From Stictocephala bisonia (Eukaryota > Arthropoda > Insecta > Hemiptera > Membracidae): 64,000 nucleotides of DNA. The notes beneath the pieces are model-generated. The model saw only the letters and a program-made list of their open reading frames with translations, searched no databases and was not told the origin of the DNA. Numbering within the stretch: the first letter of the stretch is position 1; each line of letters begins with the position of its first letter. Position numbers and translations under genes: made by a program. Positions 52,030 through 63,955 of the stretch are shown piece by piece. The DNA is taken from contig JAQJVL010000522.1 in the NCBI GenBank assembly GCA_035578905.1, forward strand, positions 549,457 to 613,456. The letters run 5' to 3'.

Positions 52030-54270
52030 TCAAAGCATTGGAAATCTCCAAATATTATCTACATATCATGAACAATCCAATGCTAATAAATAACTTTCAT
52101 ACAACAATAAGTTTGTATTAATATTTTTTGAACCTTAAGATTTTAGTGGGTTGAACTGCAAATGTTATTTGAAGGCATAACATTTTAATTATATTTACTA
52201 TTTTAAAGGTGTGAAGGCTGTTTTTAAAATAATTGTTAACATTAAATAACAGAAACAAAATTAATAATTGTCACCTTGATTGGGAGCGGATCAATATATC
52301 ACAGTGATATATTTAAATCACAGTGATAATATTTTACTTTTTGAGAAATGATTTATAATCTGTATAACAAAACTGTTGAATGTGTTTCTATACTATTAAT
52401 GACTAAATACTCGTAATATGTTAAAATATTTCAAATTGTGTTTATGATGCATTTGATCAGATCTGTTTAAATAAAGTACTTATAAAGTAGTTAATGTAGA
52501 TACCATAGTATATTTACCAATCAAATTACAGAATAAGTAAATGTTTTCTGTTATCAAAATTTCAGTTGGCACTTTTCCTCAGATTAGTCATGAGAAATTA
52601 TAAAACTACTCAGGAAATTTTTAAATAAGTAAAAAACTGATACTACACTAAAAATTAACCAACGAGTACTAACAGCTTAACATTTAAAAATAAGAAATAA
52701 ATATTTTTAAAATGTCACATACCTTCACAAACCAACATGTAATAACCATTCCAATATGTTATACGTGAATGTTTCGTTTTTATCAAGGATAAAAAAATAT
52801 TAGGAAGAAATTACACAAACTTGTTTGATTGTACACATGTAGGGAAACTCTGGCCAACATCAATCTCTCTTGTTGCTTCAGGTCTCTTAAGTTCTAACTG
52901 TTTACCTTCCAGAATTGCTCAGTTATTGTATTGCCCACAGTTTATAAGTTATACTTTGATGTTCTTATCAGAATTGAGGAAATTGATTTAATATTTCTTG
53001 CACCAATACATCATTTATTTTCTGAAATACGGCCCTGGGCATTAAGATCAAAATGTCAAATATTTTACCTGTGAAATTTTATTGATTCTTAAATACTGGC
53101 TCTCAAAACAAAGCATATTTTGTATTTTTTGGATTAACTCTGGTTATGAAATCTTAATCGGTTGGTTGAGTCGCCTCGCTCGATACTTACATGTATCGGT
53201 CCATCCGATATTTTGTTTTGAAGATTACATATGCATCATACATATTTGTAAGTGGGTTTTTAAGATTGGTCATGACTCCATTTATTTAACGAATAATAAT
53301 AAATTTTCTCAAATAAATACTTATGAATCAATATAGTAAGAAGGCCTAATTTAATGAATATTTGTGGAAACCTAAATCACAAAAAACAAAAAGTACTAAT
53401 CTTTAGTCATAAAGTGAATATAATAATCAATACAGCCACAGTTTTTTCTATTAAATTGTTCAAACAACATAATATTAATAATAATTTATATTTATTGATT
53501 AAAATTACACATTTAGAGATATTAACCTTTCTATTTGTAGTAGTACAACAATTTAAAAAGCACATCCATTATTTTTTTTATTATTTCATTTTATTCTCGG
53601 TTTACTTAATAATTTTGCCAGGTTTCAGTTTAATTTTCATATTTATTTCTGAGAAAAAAACATCATACAGACAATTTTTTTAAAATTACAGGAATAGATC
53701 TAAATATAATTATTAGACAACGTCGAATTAGAATGTCAGTGGAGAATGGCAAAGCTGTTAAGAGCAACAAAGTTAACAATGATATGTGATGTTACTTAAA
53801 AATTAATATATTCTGAAAATTTTGATTGGTCAGAAATTCAATGAGAACATTTCTCATTAAAAACAAAATTAGCCAAGCTTTTGTGTCATGTTTATGTTTT
53901 TTGTATTAGTTTGGCTACTCATGTTGTAGATTGGTCGCTACTCAGATTGATTTTGATTGCTACCCAAGCTGATCATGGTTACTAACCAATTTGATCATGG
54001 GTGTCTACCATTGTGGACTGTAGGCGTAGTTTATCTTCTTTACTATGTCCGCCTTATTTACCTATGTCTGCGAAGTTGTTTGCGGTTACAAAATATCCTC
54101 TCTTTTTATAACTAGATTGTCCGCTATTTTCTCATTTTCATATATTTGGTAGAAAATATGCATTTCAGCACATCATTTAAGCTGATAGTTGAAGAACAAA
54201 AATAACATAGCTTTCTCAAGTCACTTGTTCACTCTCATTATCATCGTTCACTAGACATTAGACATGCGCA
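52030..54270. other. AT-rich intergenic DNA
   Basis: No gene is recognised. A small perfect inverted repeat AATATATCAC/GTGATATATT around a single A lies at 52294-52314. The frame at 53354-53683 is AT-rich and probably chance. Confidence 0.45.
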
Positions 54271-54522
54271 TTAGACATTAGAGAATATATCAAGTAGTTT
54301 TGGGAAAACAGTTGATTTTATTATTACGATTCTGCCCGTTCTGTGTTTACCTTCATTATGTAGTTCTCGTAAGCGATCTAAATCAAATGGATTAACTGCT
54401 AACCATGTATTATTTTTACTATCAGAATATAAAATACGTTTTTCTTTTTTTAATTTTACAGAATTATTCATAAGTATAAATGATTTCTCTGGCATTTTAT
54501 CTGGCATCTGGCCTAGTTTCAC
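54271..54522 (-). CDS. Unassigned 83-residue open frame
   Basis: The frame has protein-like composition, with lysine-rich and mixed charged stretches (W-L-A-V-N-P-F-D-L-D-R-L-R-E-L-H-N-E-G-K) and a C-terminal R-I-V-I-I-K-S-T-V-F-P-K-L-L-D. It looks more like a real or recently decayed coding exon than most short frames here. No family is recognised. It could be an exon of a host gene or of a transposon. No splice signals were verified. Confidence 0.25.
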   Translation of the reverse strand: MKLGQMPDKMPEKSFILMNNSVKLKKEKRILYSDSKNNTWLAVNPFDLDRLRELHNEGKHRTGRIVIIKSTVFPKLLDIFSNV

Positions 54523-55244
54523 ATTTTATTAGTGGCCAACGATATCACATAAGACTTTAAATACTCTTGCTATAGCTGGATAATTTCAAAATTTAATACC
54601 GTATAACTTTAATTCTATACTATACTTATAATTTTGTATACTATTTGCATTTTGTATATTTTTAACTTAATATAGTGTGAACATTAATTATTAAGTATAA
54701 AAAAATACAACTGAGTAATAAAAGTAAATAATACGTCGTATAAACTTCGACGTATAAATGGAGGCAGAGAGAAGAAAATTAGAAGTGGAAACTGTAAAAC
54801 ACATAATTAATATGAAAGATAATTGCCAAATGACTTGCTTGGAATTCCATGAGTAGCTTGCCATGGACACTAGCGTGCCAATCCCGTCACTCACTATGCT
54901 CGTGAAGGAAGCTCAGACTGCAGCCTCGCCTCAACACTCTGCTGCAGCTCCATTTGTGGACTTCAGCCTGCAGCCTCACCAAGATCATGGCCTGTTTGAC
55001 CATGAATTTTGTTTTTGGGGCAGTGAAGGCCATAAACATAGCATTTTCAAAAAAGTGGTGGCATATTAGAAGTAAAGAGAAGAAAGCCTTTAATGTGATA
55101 CCACGCTTAGGCCGCCATCTTGTTTATGAGTGAAAAAAGTAAACTTTTGTGAATTTTCCTGGATGTTTCAGACTGAGAGCTTCAATTGAAGTATACAGGT
55201 GATGAGGGTAGTTTAGATAGTATAAAATTACATTGTTTAATTTA
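54523..55244. other. Intergenic DNA
   Basis: No gene is recognised. A GC-richer patch at 54860-55060 holds a 68-codon plus-strand frame without a known domain. Confidence 0.4.
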
Positions 55245-55470
55245 AAAATAAATTGTATAAAACAATGGTTCTTTATATTTTTACTGCATTTACAATAGTT
55301 TTGTATTAGTCTATTTAGCCAGAGGCATATTAAACTGAATCTACTAACGTTGATAACGGGACATCGGTCCAAACCCACCAAGCAAACTTGTAGTGGACCT
55401 CCCGGGATTTAAACCCGTGACCCTCTGCATGTGAAGCAGAAGTGCTAACCACTAAGAACGCAAGAAAAAA
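55245..55470 (-). mobile_element. tRNA-Val-derived SINE
   Basis: Read on the minus strand, TTAGTGGTTAGCAC (box A) leads to TCTGC-TTCACAT-GCAGA, a five-base-pair anticodon arm with CAC in the loop, and CGGGTTTAAATCCCG (T-arm, box B). The acceptor stem does not pair, so it is a SINE head rather than a tRNA gene. An AT-rich body ending in A-rich sequence follows to about 55245. This family is different from the one at 18817 and 57315. Confidence 0.65.
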
Positions 55471-55594
55471 GAACTTGCAATGATAAACTTCCACCGTGGA
55501 GTAGTGTTTAAGCAATTAACATGTAGGCCTGATATAATTTTAATTTTTTAATAAAGGTTTTGAAGAAAGTAACTTTAACCACACTAGGGGGCGA

Positions 55595-55641
55595 AAAATA
55601 TTATTGGGCCGAGGGGCGCCAAAATAGTAAATACGGTCCTG
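55595..55641. other. hAT-type terminus, solo
   Basis: Read on the minus strand, the sequence begins CAGGACCGTATTTACTATT and continues into GGCGCCCCTCGGCCC, like the tips of some hAT elements. No matching opposite end or 8-bp duplication was found. Confidence 0.35.
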
Positions 55642-55821
55642 TATATACACACATATACATACATTATCGGTAAAGTAACCTAGTACATATTGAATAAACC
55701 AAAGATGTTGGTTTACTATTCAAAATAATTAATTACAATTAACAGACAAATGATTTTACTTGCCTGCACTTAATACATTATTGCAGTTTAAAACAAATTA
55801 AATGCGGCAAAAAATAGTGTT

Positions 55822-55864
55822 AAGGGGTGCTAGTGGCCCGAGGGCTACGTAGTGTGTATCCCTG
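55822..55864. other. Possible hAT-type terminus, solo
   Basis: Read on the minus strand, it begins CAGGGATACACACTACG and continues into GCCCTCGGGCCAC, related in layout to the end at 55641 (CTCGG followed by GCC). It has no partner end. Confidence 0.3.
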
Positions 55865-56384
55865 CCCTCTCAACTAAAAGTTTGCCTATTGCGATGCCTT
55901 TGCACGCAAACAAATCACAAGGAACAATGTCAAGGACAAGGAATATCGGCGTGGCCACAGTAGACAATTTGGGCAGCCAGGGTGGAGAACAGGAAATACT
56001 TCCGGACGAGCTACTCAAGACAAAGAAATGGGGGAATGAGAGTGGTAATTAGTTTCCTTTACTGCTCACAGGTTTCGCTCTGAACAGTCAAAACTTGAGG
56101 CGATTTTGCCTTCGTTAATTCTATTGACAACAGATAGCAGCACTGTCACTCCCATATTCCGTGCCTCAAAATTAAGAATTGGATGGAACAATCGTCTATG
56201 TATAGTAAAATCAATGGTAAAGCTCATAAATTATTTATTCATTTAAATTCAGCAGACACTGGCTATACAAATCCCGCACGACATGTGTGTAAAGCGGTGG
56301 CCTTGACAAGGCGTGCAGGCTCTTCGACCCAACTGTTGTCAGTTACAAACCCCTATATGTAAACTCTGCGGTCTAACTGACCAC

Positions 56385-57191
56385 CAGTGGTGTATTTAGG
56401 GGGGGGGCTATAGGGGCTGTAGCCCAGGGCGGCAGAGTTTAGGGGGCGGCAAAGGAGTTGGAAGTTACCAGGCATGTAATAGTATTTTGAGAATATTTGA
56501 AAATTAAGGGCGTCAATGTCAAATACAAAGTACTGTTCTTTACAAAATATTATCAAGTTATGGCTGTCATCTAACTGTGTTACGAATGTATGTATAGAGC
56601 GAGAGCGGCAGAAGTTGTGTACTTTTGTTGATATGCGGGTCCGGGGAAGAGGGGTAGAGGAAGACGTAAAAAAAAAAATGTATGTCTGATGTTCGCCGCC
56701 TCAATTTATCAATTCATTTTCGGCCTCCAAAGCAAGAAGAGAGTTGATTTAATCGCCATAGACATGTAAATAATATAAAGTTGTGTTCTATTTTTTACTT
56801 TAAAAATTCTAAATTTTACTTACCAGCTTAGCTTGCATACTTACAACTCATATATTACTTGATTTATTATTGTAAATTGTTCTTATTTCTTTCAACAATT
56901 CTACTAAATTAGTCATATTACAACATTTGTAAACTAAAATACACCACTAACATTTCAATTAATAACACGATTAAAATAAATTGGTTTTAACTTATAGTGT
57001 TCAGCTTATGTTGATACCTACTACCTACTAAGTTTTTAGTACAACATTAGCTATGATACAAACAAAGGGGGGGGGGGGTCGGCAGATAGCCGCTATATCC
57101 CCTAGGCGGCAAAACGTGAAATACGCCACTGGGTGGGGGGGGGGCAAATTGTGTCTAGCCCAAGGGCGGCAAATCTTCAAATACGCCTCTG
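56385..57191. mobile_element. hAT-type non-autonomous element (MITE), 807 bp
   Basis: The perfect 8-bp duplication CTGACCAC borders the element (56377-56384 and 57192-57199). The tips are CAGTGGTGTATTT on the left and, on the complement of the right, CAGAGGCGTATTT; both are followed by G/C-rich subterminal sequence with AGCCC and GGGCGGCA. These are hAT hallmarks. There is no transposase. A second right-type tip (complement CAGTGGCGTATTTCACG) lies inside at 57131, so the right end looks duplicated or nested. G-runs at 57066-57078 and 57134-57144 are prone to sequencing error. Confidence 0.9.
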
Positions 57192-57314
57192 CTGACCACC
57201 CTAACATTAAAAGCATGTACTTTACTCCTATATTTTGGCTAAACATGAGAATGCAATGAAGGCTCGTATGTTAACAAGTTGGCTTAGTAAGAGAACATAT
57301 AGGTTCCTTTTCTT

Positions 57315-57484
57315 ATCTGCCAGTCTCTTTTTATTTTACATTTTTTTAACTTGCTAGTTCACATGGGTCTGCAGGCCTGTGTGTTAACTTTAACAAGTGA
57401 AGTACTGACCTTTAGCTCAGTTTGGGATTGAAACCTTAGACCTTGCCCTCCTCAGTCCACTGAGCCACTCCGCTCCACTGAGGT
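57315..57484 (-). mobile_element. tRNA-derived SINE, family 1, second copy
   Basis: On the minus strand, GAGTGGCTCAGTGGACTGAG (box A region), AGGAGGGCAAGG and AAGGTTTCAATCCC (box B) match the layout of the SINE at 18817. About 80 bases of downstream body (GTACTTCACTTGTTAAAG, GGCCTGCAGAC) also match, before an A-rich end at about 57315. Confidence 0.7.
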
Positions 57485-57924
57485 AGGGTAGTTTATTAAC
57501 ACTGTCCTTGATTTCTTTATGATTTGTGAAAAAGATTCCTACAGCTACTAAATTCAAACTAATTTGGTGTAAAAAACATTTTATATCTTTGTAGTTGATG
57601 TTTAGTATGTTTCACATTTTAATTGATTAGAACATGAAGATAGTCAGTTATGGATTCAATGCGAGCACTCATAGAGTTTTGATGCGACAATCATTTGAAG
57701 ATTAACTGTATTATACAAGAACATCCTGATAAAAATCAAAAGGTATGATAAAGTAAGCACAGACACTTATGGAGATTTATATAGTGCGCTGTTAAAGTGG
57801 AGAACAATTTACACTGTGCTATTATGATTTCCTTTTGGAGCCAGCCAATCATAAATGATTAAGTCAAGAAAGACACAAACAATTCTGCCAGTTACCAAAA
57901 AGAATTTAAAACCAAAGGTATTAC

Positions 57925-58765
57925 TTTTCTGTTCATAGTAGCCATAAATGATTTGCCATATAACAATACTAGTGTAAATACAATAGTATATGCGGACGAC
58001 ACCACCATTATGAAAAGTCATAAAGACCTAAATTATTTAAATGATGTAATTGAGGGCTCAACAAGGGATGTACTGAATTGGTTTCAAAGTAATAAACTAC
58101 ATTGTAATAAAGATAAAACTCAGAATTTGATACTTGAAAAGGTCTCAAAAATGAAATTCCATACAATTCAGTAAAACTGTTGGGCATAAACATTGATAGT
58201 AAATTGTGTTGGAAAGACCAAATCAATAATATCTGTAAAAAAAATATCCAGAACAGTATTTTTATTTTGGAAGCTAAAGCCACTTGTAAATTTAGAATAC
58301 TTAAGAATTGCATACTTTGGCTTGTTTCAATCGCATATCACCTATGGGTTGATACTGTGGGGACATTCTCATTGTGTGCATGAGATATTACTAATACAAA
58401 AGAAAATTGTTCGCAATATGGCAGGGGCAGGGGCCCTGGAGCACTGCAAACCGCTTTTTGTTTACCTTAAAATCTGCACAATTATTAACCTATATATTTT
58501 TCAGGTCTTAATGTATGCCAAAGATAATTTAAATTTATTTCAAAAAAGACAAAACATACACAATCATGTTATGTTGTGTACCCTTACAGGCAAGTCCTAT
58601 AAAATTAATTGTGTTACATTTTTTAATAAGCTCCCCGAGATTGCTTGGACCATACCACGGAACAAATTTAAAACTGTCATTTATAACTGGCTTCTCAATA
58701 ATCCATTCTATTCTATTTCCGAGTTTCTAGAGTCTGACTTGAACATAACTTTTTGCAATATGTAA
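57925..58765 (+). pseudogene. Non-LTR retrotransposon reverse transcriptase, 3' part, frameshifted
   Basis: The sequence encodes the second half of a LINE reverse transcriptase. It opens with F-I-V-A-I-N-D-L-P and the catalytic box V-Y-A-D-D-T-T at about 57980-58000, then the thumb region (L-N-W-F-Q-S-N-K-L). The frame shifts near 58160 into L-L-G-I-N-I-D and again near 58240 into the frame that runs to a stop at 58763 through Y-G-L-I-L-W-G and the C-terminal domain. The fingers, the endonuclease and any first ORF are absent, as in 5'-truncated copies. Jockey/CR1-like clades are the likely source. Confidence 0.85.
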
Positions 58766-59120
58766 CTGTAATAGTCTTTTCTGTTTTCTGTTTTAAGTAT
58801 AGATTAATTTAAATATGTGTATGTTGAAGAGTAATTTATTGTAAAATTTTAATGTATAGTAATTTATTGTTGAATTTTAATATATGGTAATTTTATTGTT
58901 GAATTTTATTATGTAATTATGTATTGTTAAATTTTAATATAATATAGTGATTTATTGTAGTTTTAATATGTAATGATTTACTAATAAGCAAATTTTGACA
59001 GAGTGCAACTGCCTAACTGCCTTGTTTTAGATTAGAGTTGTACTTGTAGATTTGACATGTCCTATTCAAACTTATGTTTGTCAATGGAATAAATGATTCT
59101 TGATTCTTGATTCTTGTATA
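57925..59120 (+). mobile_element. 5'-truncated LINE with GATTCTT tail
   Basis: The reverse transcriptase remnant is followed by an AT-rich 3' untranslated region with repeated TTTATTGTTGAATTTTAA-like segments (58830-58950). It ends at about 59090-59117 in three GATTCTT units, a short-repeat tail of the kind CR1-like elements use instead of poly-A. Confidence 0.75.
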
Positions 59121-59940
59121 TGAGAATATCGAAGAGAAGGTCAAAGCATAATAAAAAAAGTACAAAAGATGTCATGTTTCAAACATATTAATATATGTAA
59201 ACAATTAGTTTGGTTTTTTTATGTAAACAAAAGGTTCTCTAAAAAATGACGCTGGTTCAAATTTTTTTATAGTTACAATGTATGTCATGTTCTAGACGGT
59301 TTAATATTGGTTTCTTAGCTCAAGTTGGGAAAGTTACACTTTGTAAATGTCTACTGGACTTAAGAAATAAGTTTTTATTGAGTTAAACTCTTCACATCCC
59401 ATGGAGGATGCTCCAGAAAGAGTTCAACAAAAATATCATCACTATTCATGGTTAAAAAATTAAAAAAAGGAAATCTGGTAAACGTTAACCAGTCTATTCC
59501 TGCGGCTGTGTCCATCAACGATCAATGCGGGCTACAGTCTCTGATAGAAACTACTATACCTAACGACACTCAAGCCAAACTCTCTGTTCCTTTCTTCTGA
59601 GTGATGAGAGAGAACTTTCGAAGGATACTTTCATAATGTTCGGATACTAAAATATACATAGAAAAAAACAAATACAATCCAAATTTTAGCTCTTCTTTAT
59701 ATAGCAATTTTTTCTATTACAAGGGGGAAAAATTAATAACATGCTAACTCATTACTACTTTCCCATTCAAAGTGTACAAAAATCCATTCTCTTACGGGCA
59801 AACATTGCTTATAAATTTGTTTCATAGAATAATGTGGTGGGAACAGTTTTTTCTAGTTTTAATCTTACTATTCACAAGTGTATTAAGAAGTCAATAATAA
59901 CTGTATTGTAATAAGGATTTGATGATTCATTGTATGTTTG
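59121..59940. other. AT-rich intergenic DNA
   Basis: No gene is recognised. Confidence 0.5.
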
Positions 59941-59943
59941 TAC

Positions 59944-60132
59944 TCAGTGGCTCCTGATGAAAAGCCCGGGCACTACATCACAGTGTCCACCTTCGTCCGG
60001 GTGCCTCTTTTGGGGAGAGACTCCCCCAGGGGTAAAGTACATCATCCTGGGGGATGGACAACCCTTTAAAATAATATTGATAAACCACCTGTAATTGAGA
60101 TCTTTTTTTCTTCTTATCTTCTTTCTTGGCAC
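59944..60132 (-). other. GC-rich unassigned fragment with hairpin
   Basis: A GC-rich island in AT-rich DNA holds a 62-codon minus-strand frame (F-T-P-G-G-V-S-P-Q-K-R-H-P-D-E-G-G) and an 8-bp-stem hairpin (CCCCCAGG at 60023, CCTGGGGG at 60046). It looks like a repeat or transposon fragment. The family is not recognised. Confidence 0.35.
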
Positions 60133-60189
60133 GAACTTTTAACTGTTTAACTATTTACTAATATCTGTCTTCTTAAAAAAAGATTCATC

Positions 60190-60381
60190 TTGAAAGAAGC
60201 GCTGGAAATAAAGCACAAAACATTTTACCCTGAAAGAGATTTACAGATACATAATCTACCCAGGGGGAGGAAAATGACTGTACCAAATCAGCACACAGGT
60301 AAACCAAAACAGATTACATATCAAATTTCACACCTGGTGAACTTGGATATATTCTATCCTCGGGGAATGAATATACCCTGA
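60190..60381 (+). other. Possible retroelement C-terminal fragment
   Basis: The frame begins K-E-A-L-E-I-K-H-K-T and continues to E-R-D-L-Q-I-H. An E-A-(L/I)-E-I ... (N/E)-R-D pattern is typical of the C-terminal GIY-YIG domain of Penelope-like elements and of some other reverse-transcriptase proteins. The match is short, and no GIY or YIG motif is seen upstream. Confidence 0.25.
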
Positions 60382-61764
60382 TTCTTTTATAAAACTCTGA
60401 AACAGCTAATTTAATGTTCAATTTTCTATTCTATATATAATTTAAAAAGCTCTTTTTGAACATTTGGGCAGGTATATGAATCAATTAGTTATACAATATT
60501 CATTTTTATCAAACAATATTTACATCCATTTTGAACTTCATTGATGCAAAATTAAATAGGTTAAATAAATTGCTTGAGAATGAATATACTTTAGCATTTA
60601 AGGGCTCTTCACAAACGTTTGATGTTAAATGACTCTAGAAACATTTTAGCTTTAAATAAGAGTAATTGTTTTAGCTTGGTAGTAATATAAATATTTTATT
60701 GATATGTTATGGAACGCAAGGCTGCTAATATATGATATACCCTGGGCCTGGTAGTATCATAATTATAAATATACTTAATTTTAATTCTTAACTATTCTTA
60801 ACTATTTCTTAACTATAATTTACTAACAGTAAATTACTTTTCTATCTGAATGTCAAACCTATACTTACCAACACCCACATTATACTTAAAGTGAGACGTT
60901 ATCCCTCAAATTATTATAATAATAAAAATAAAGGGATGTAAATGTTCATTGAATTCATGATGTTTGGCACATTCAATTTGTCTTAATTTTGAAGAGATTT
61001 AATTTTATTTTTAATTCAATTTAAATTTTAAATTCCACCTTCTTCATTTATATTTTGCTGTTACAGTATTATTCTTAACTGTAAATATGAATGTTAAATA
61101 TACTATGTTCAAACTAAAATATATTAAACTCTCAAGGAGTGAAGTCCTAGTACTTTTCAAGTTTGTTTGTCTAATGTAGGTCCAACTGTCTTAATTAAAG
61201 TGAATATATTTTAAAGTAAATTAACTTCATATACTTTAACTTTTGTATACTGTCATGTGTAAAACTTATAGAATTTAAATGATATAGAAATGTTTACATG
61301 ATTTACACCTGTTTACAAATTTGTTATTGTGACAGTAAATAACTTATTACCCAATATAGAGAAATTAAATGGAGAATTTAACAATTTCAACTTTAAAGAA
61401 TAAATGTATTCTAGCAAAATATTGTTCAACATCTTTCATCAATTATTATTTTACATAAAGGGTGAATTATTCTTCTGTATGACATAATTAATAATACTTT
61501 TTTAGATTAATTAGGATATAATTTGAATCATCTTAAATGTTAATTGTGTGGAATTCAGGAGATATTCGGATCTTAAAACGTAGCTACAGGCCAAACAGGG
61601 AGATGTGTAAAATATTATTCCATTTAAGGCCAGATTACTATTTCAGGATAAATCACCTTTTTGGTTATTTACTAACTGCTAACTTCTAGTCGTCTAGGAA
61701 CTAGGTATGTAGTATTAAGTGTTTAAAATTTAGCTAATCATAAAAATTAAGTGTTAACAATAAT
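60382..61764. other. AT-rich intergenic DNA
   Basis: No gene is recognised. Confidence 0.5.
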
Positions 61765-62035
61765 TTAATAGTTTTTAATTAGCATAATACGTGTTGGTAC
61801 ATATACAATACAAGTAAACGTCACACAATACACTTTTATTACAATTTAAGCACAAAATGCATGAATTTTGTGAATCCCTCTGGTCTGAGGAAGGTGAGCG
61901 TGGTTCACCGAAATCAATCACCATAATATTTATGTACATGTATTTTGTACTTGTATTGTAATATATTTGTGTATTTTGTGATTATATTGTAATAAATTTG
62001 GTTGTGTGACGTTTATTTGTACTTAATAATTTAAT
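61765..62035. repeat. Dispersed repeat with CTGAGGA hairpin motif, copy 2
   Basis: It shares a 90-base segment with 30080-30165 in the same orientation. Its left flank (61765-61830, TTAATTAGCATAATACGT) is the reverse complement of 30165-30235. Internally, ACAAGTAAACGTCACACAA at about 61810 is inverted near 62005-62025 (TTGTGTGACGTTTATTTGT). The core is CTGAGGA, then a GGTGA/TCACC stem, then GAAA. Confidence 0.6.
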
Positions 62036-62139
62036 GAAATACAAAGAGAGTACTCATTCCCATTCGCTGGTGGAGTGGGATATTTTGGGATACTTGTCTT
62101 CTTCAAATGGAATTTCAGACCTCCCAATAACAAACAGGG

Positions 62140-62660
62140 ACTGAAAACAAGGCAGATTACCTATCTTACCTAAAATGTCTCAACCAATTAAAAAAAACAG
62201 CATCATAACACATTGTAATTAAAAACAAACAAATAAAAGCTACTACACAACCTCAACACTTCCTAAGACAATATTATGAAAACAAAGAAAAACCAACTGA
62301 GACAGCACGACTGACAGCAAACCAAAACAAACATTACAATCAAAAAAGTCATACCCTACCAGATAAACTCATCAAACTTAAACATATGTGACAATCCAAC
62401 ACCAGCAGACCAAAGAAAGGTGAGACAGTTCGCGACCAAAACAATATAACCAAAACAATATAAAACCAGCCATGACAATCTAATCAAAAAATAAACCAAA
62501 AATCAAGAGACAATTCAACTATAATACCAAATCGTCAAACATCCATTTAAAAGCAGAGAATCAACTACCAACAAAACCAGCCAAACAACACAACAGAAAA
62601 AAACTATAATACAAAAACAACATACAAATGAAAACAATCTCCCCAACCCCAGACAACCAC
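62140..62660. other. A+C-rich, strand-asymmetric segment
   Basis: For about 500 bases the plus strand is dominated by A and C with few G and T (AAACCAAAACAAACATTAC and similar), unlike the A/T-balanced flanks. No frame stays open; stops recur in all three. It may be a decayed gag-like or A-rich retroelement part, or an old expanded repeat. Confidence 0.4.
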
Positions 62661-63695
62661 TCAGCTAATGATATCAATAAGTAAACGATTATTCCTCAGT
62701 ATCTCATCGGAGTAAATGTGTTAGGAATAATTCAATAATCAAATTTTAGGTTAAGCTTTTTAATTCAATATCTCTAACACAAAGATATAATAGTTATATC
62801 TTTTCTAACTACAGGGTTAACTTCTTTTAAAGTTGAATTCTTTTTATGGCAATTTTATCTATAAAATGACAGAAAATCAAGTTACACGCCACATTAATGA
62901 AGAAACTAATCAAATTATACAAATTCAAAAACCATGATTTTATTCAAACAAACATTTGGAAATTTTTAAAGGAAAACTAATTTACCACATAAAACTATTG
63001 AAGCCCTTGTCTGTTTTAAAATCATACTACTGCTCATAGTTTTGGGTGTTAGTTATTATTTTATTTGTAGATGTATTACTTTTATAATGGTAGAATAGCA
63101 ATAAAAGTACTCTATCCCTAGGCTGCACGGTTTGGGTAATACACTACTTTAATTTTTTCTGTGACAGATCAGCTAAGTTGAAGTTTTTGATTTATGACAA
63201 TGTGACTTAGTGTGACTGGGCTCTCAATATTTAGCATGTTTATTAACCTTGTTATATTTATGTGTTTGTTTCATTTAGGTATATTTAATGTTATATTATT
63301 GTAATCATAAACTATTTGTTTATATAATTGCATATTTTTATGATGTGTTATAGTTTGCTTTGTATGAGTTATTTATAATGGATCTAGTTGGCTGTTATCT
63401 ATTTTATATTATATCTCTTATTAATTATCCTGTATATTCAAGTGTAGAGTCTAAATAACTTTGGCGAAACCATTTGTAAAAATGGTGTTGTAAATTAAAT
63501 GAAAAATAGCTATTTTAAGTTTTGATATATTTTTATATTAATGCAAAGAATAGGGAAAATTCTGTATTCTATCAAAATCTGTCAGTTTTCATTAAATCTT
63601 TTGTTCTCTGAATCATGGAATTTTATTGACTCTACTACTCATCCTATTTAAACTAACACTTAATGGATTCAGCACTGTGAATCAGTAGAGTATTG
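62661..63695. other. AT-rich intergenic DNA
   Basis: No gene is recognised. Confidence 0.5.
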
Positions 63696-63699
63696 TAGA

Positions 63700-63955
63700 G
63701 TGGTATTGACCCACCTATACACGCACAGTGGTATTGACCCACCCGCCCACCCATACACGCACAGTGGTATTGACCCACCCGCCCACCCATACACGCACAG
63801 TGGTATTGGCCCACCCGCCCACCCATTCACGAACAGTGCTATTGGCCCACCCACCCACCCATATACGCACAGTGCTATTGGCCCACCTGCCCACCCATAC
63901 ACGAACAGTGGTATTGGCCCACCCACCCACCCACCCATACAAGCACAGTGGTATT
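63700..63955. repeat. 36-bp CCACCCATACA minisatellite, block 3
   Basis: About seven units of 36-40 bases contain CCCACCCATACACGCACAGT and GGTATTGGCCCACC. The core CACCCATACA(C/A)G(T/C)ACAGTGGTA is the same as in the 76-bp dimers at 24.4 and 25.1 kb, 38 kb away. Frames open on both strands (63669-63980 minus, 63728-63958 plus) are by-products of the repeat. Confidence 0.92.

Noticed and set aside
53354..53683. 109-codon plus-strand frame
   Set aside because: Very AT-rich with Phe/Ile/Leu/Lys/Asn composition and no start or splice context; probably chance.
55385..55470. Functional tRNA-Val gene
   Set aside because: The anticodon and T arms are good, but the acceptor stem does not pair, and a SINE-like body follows.
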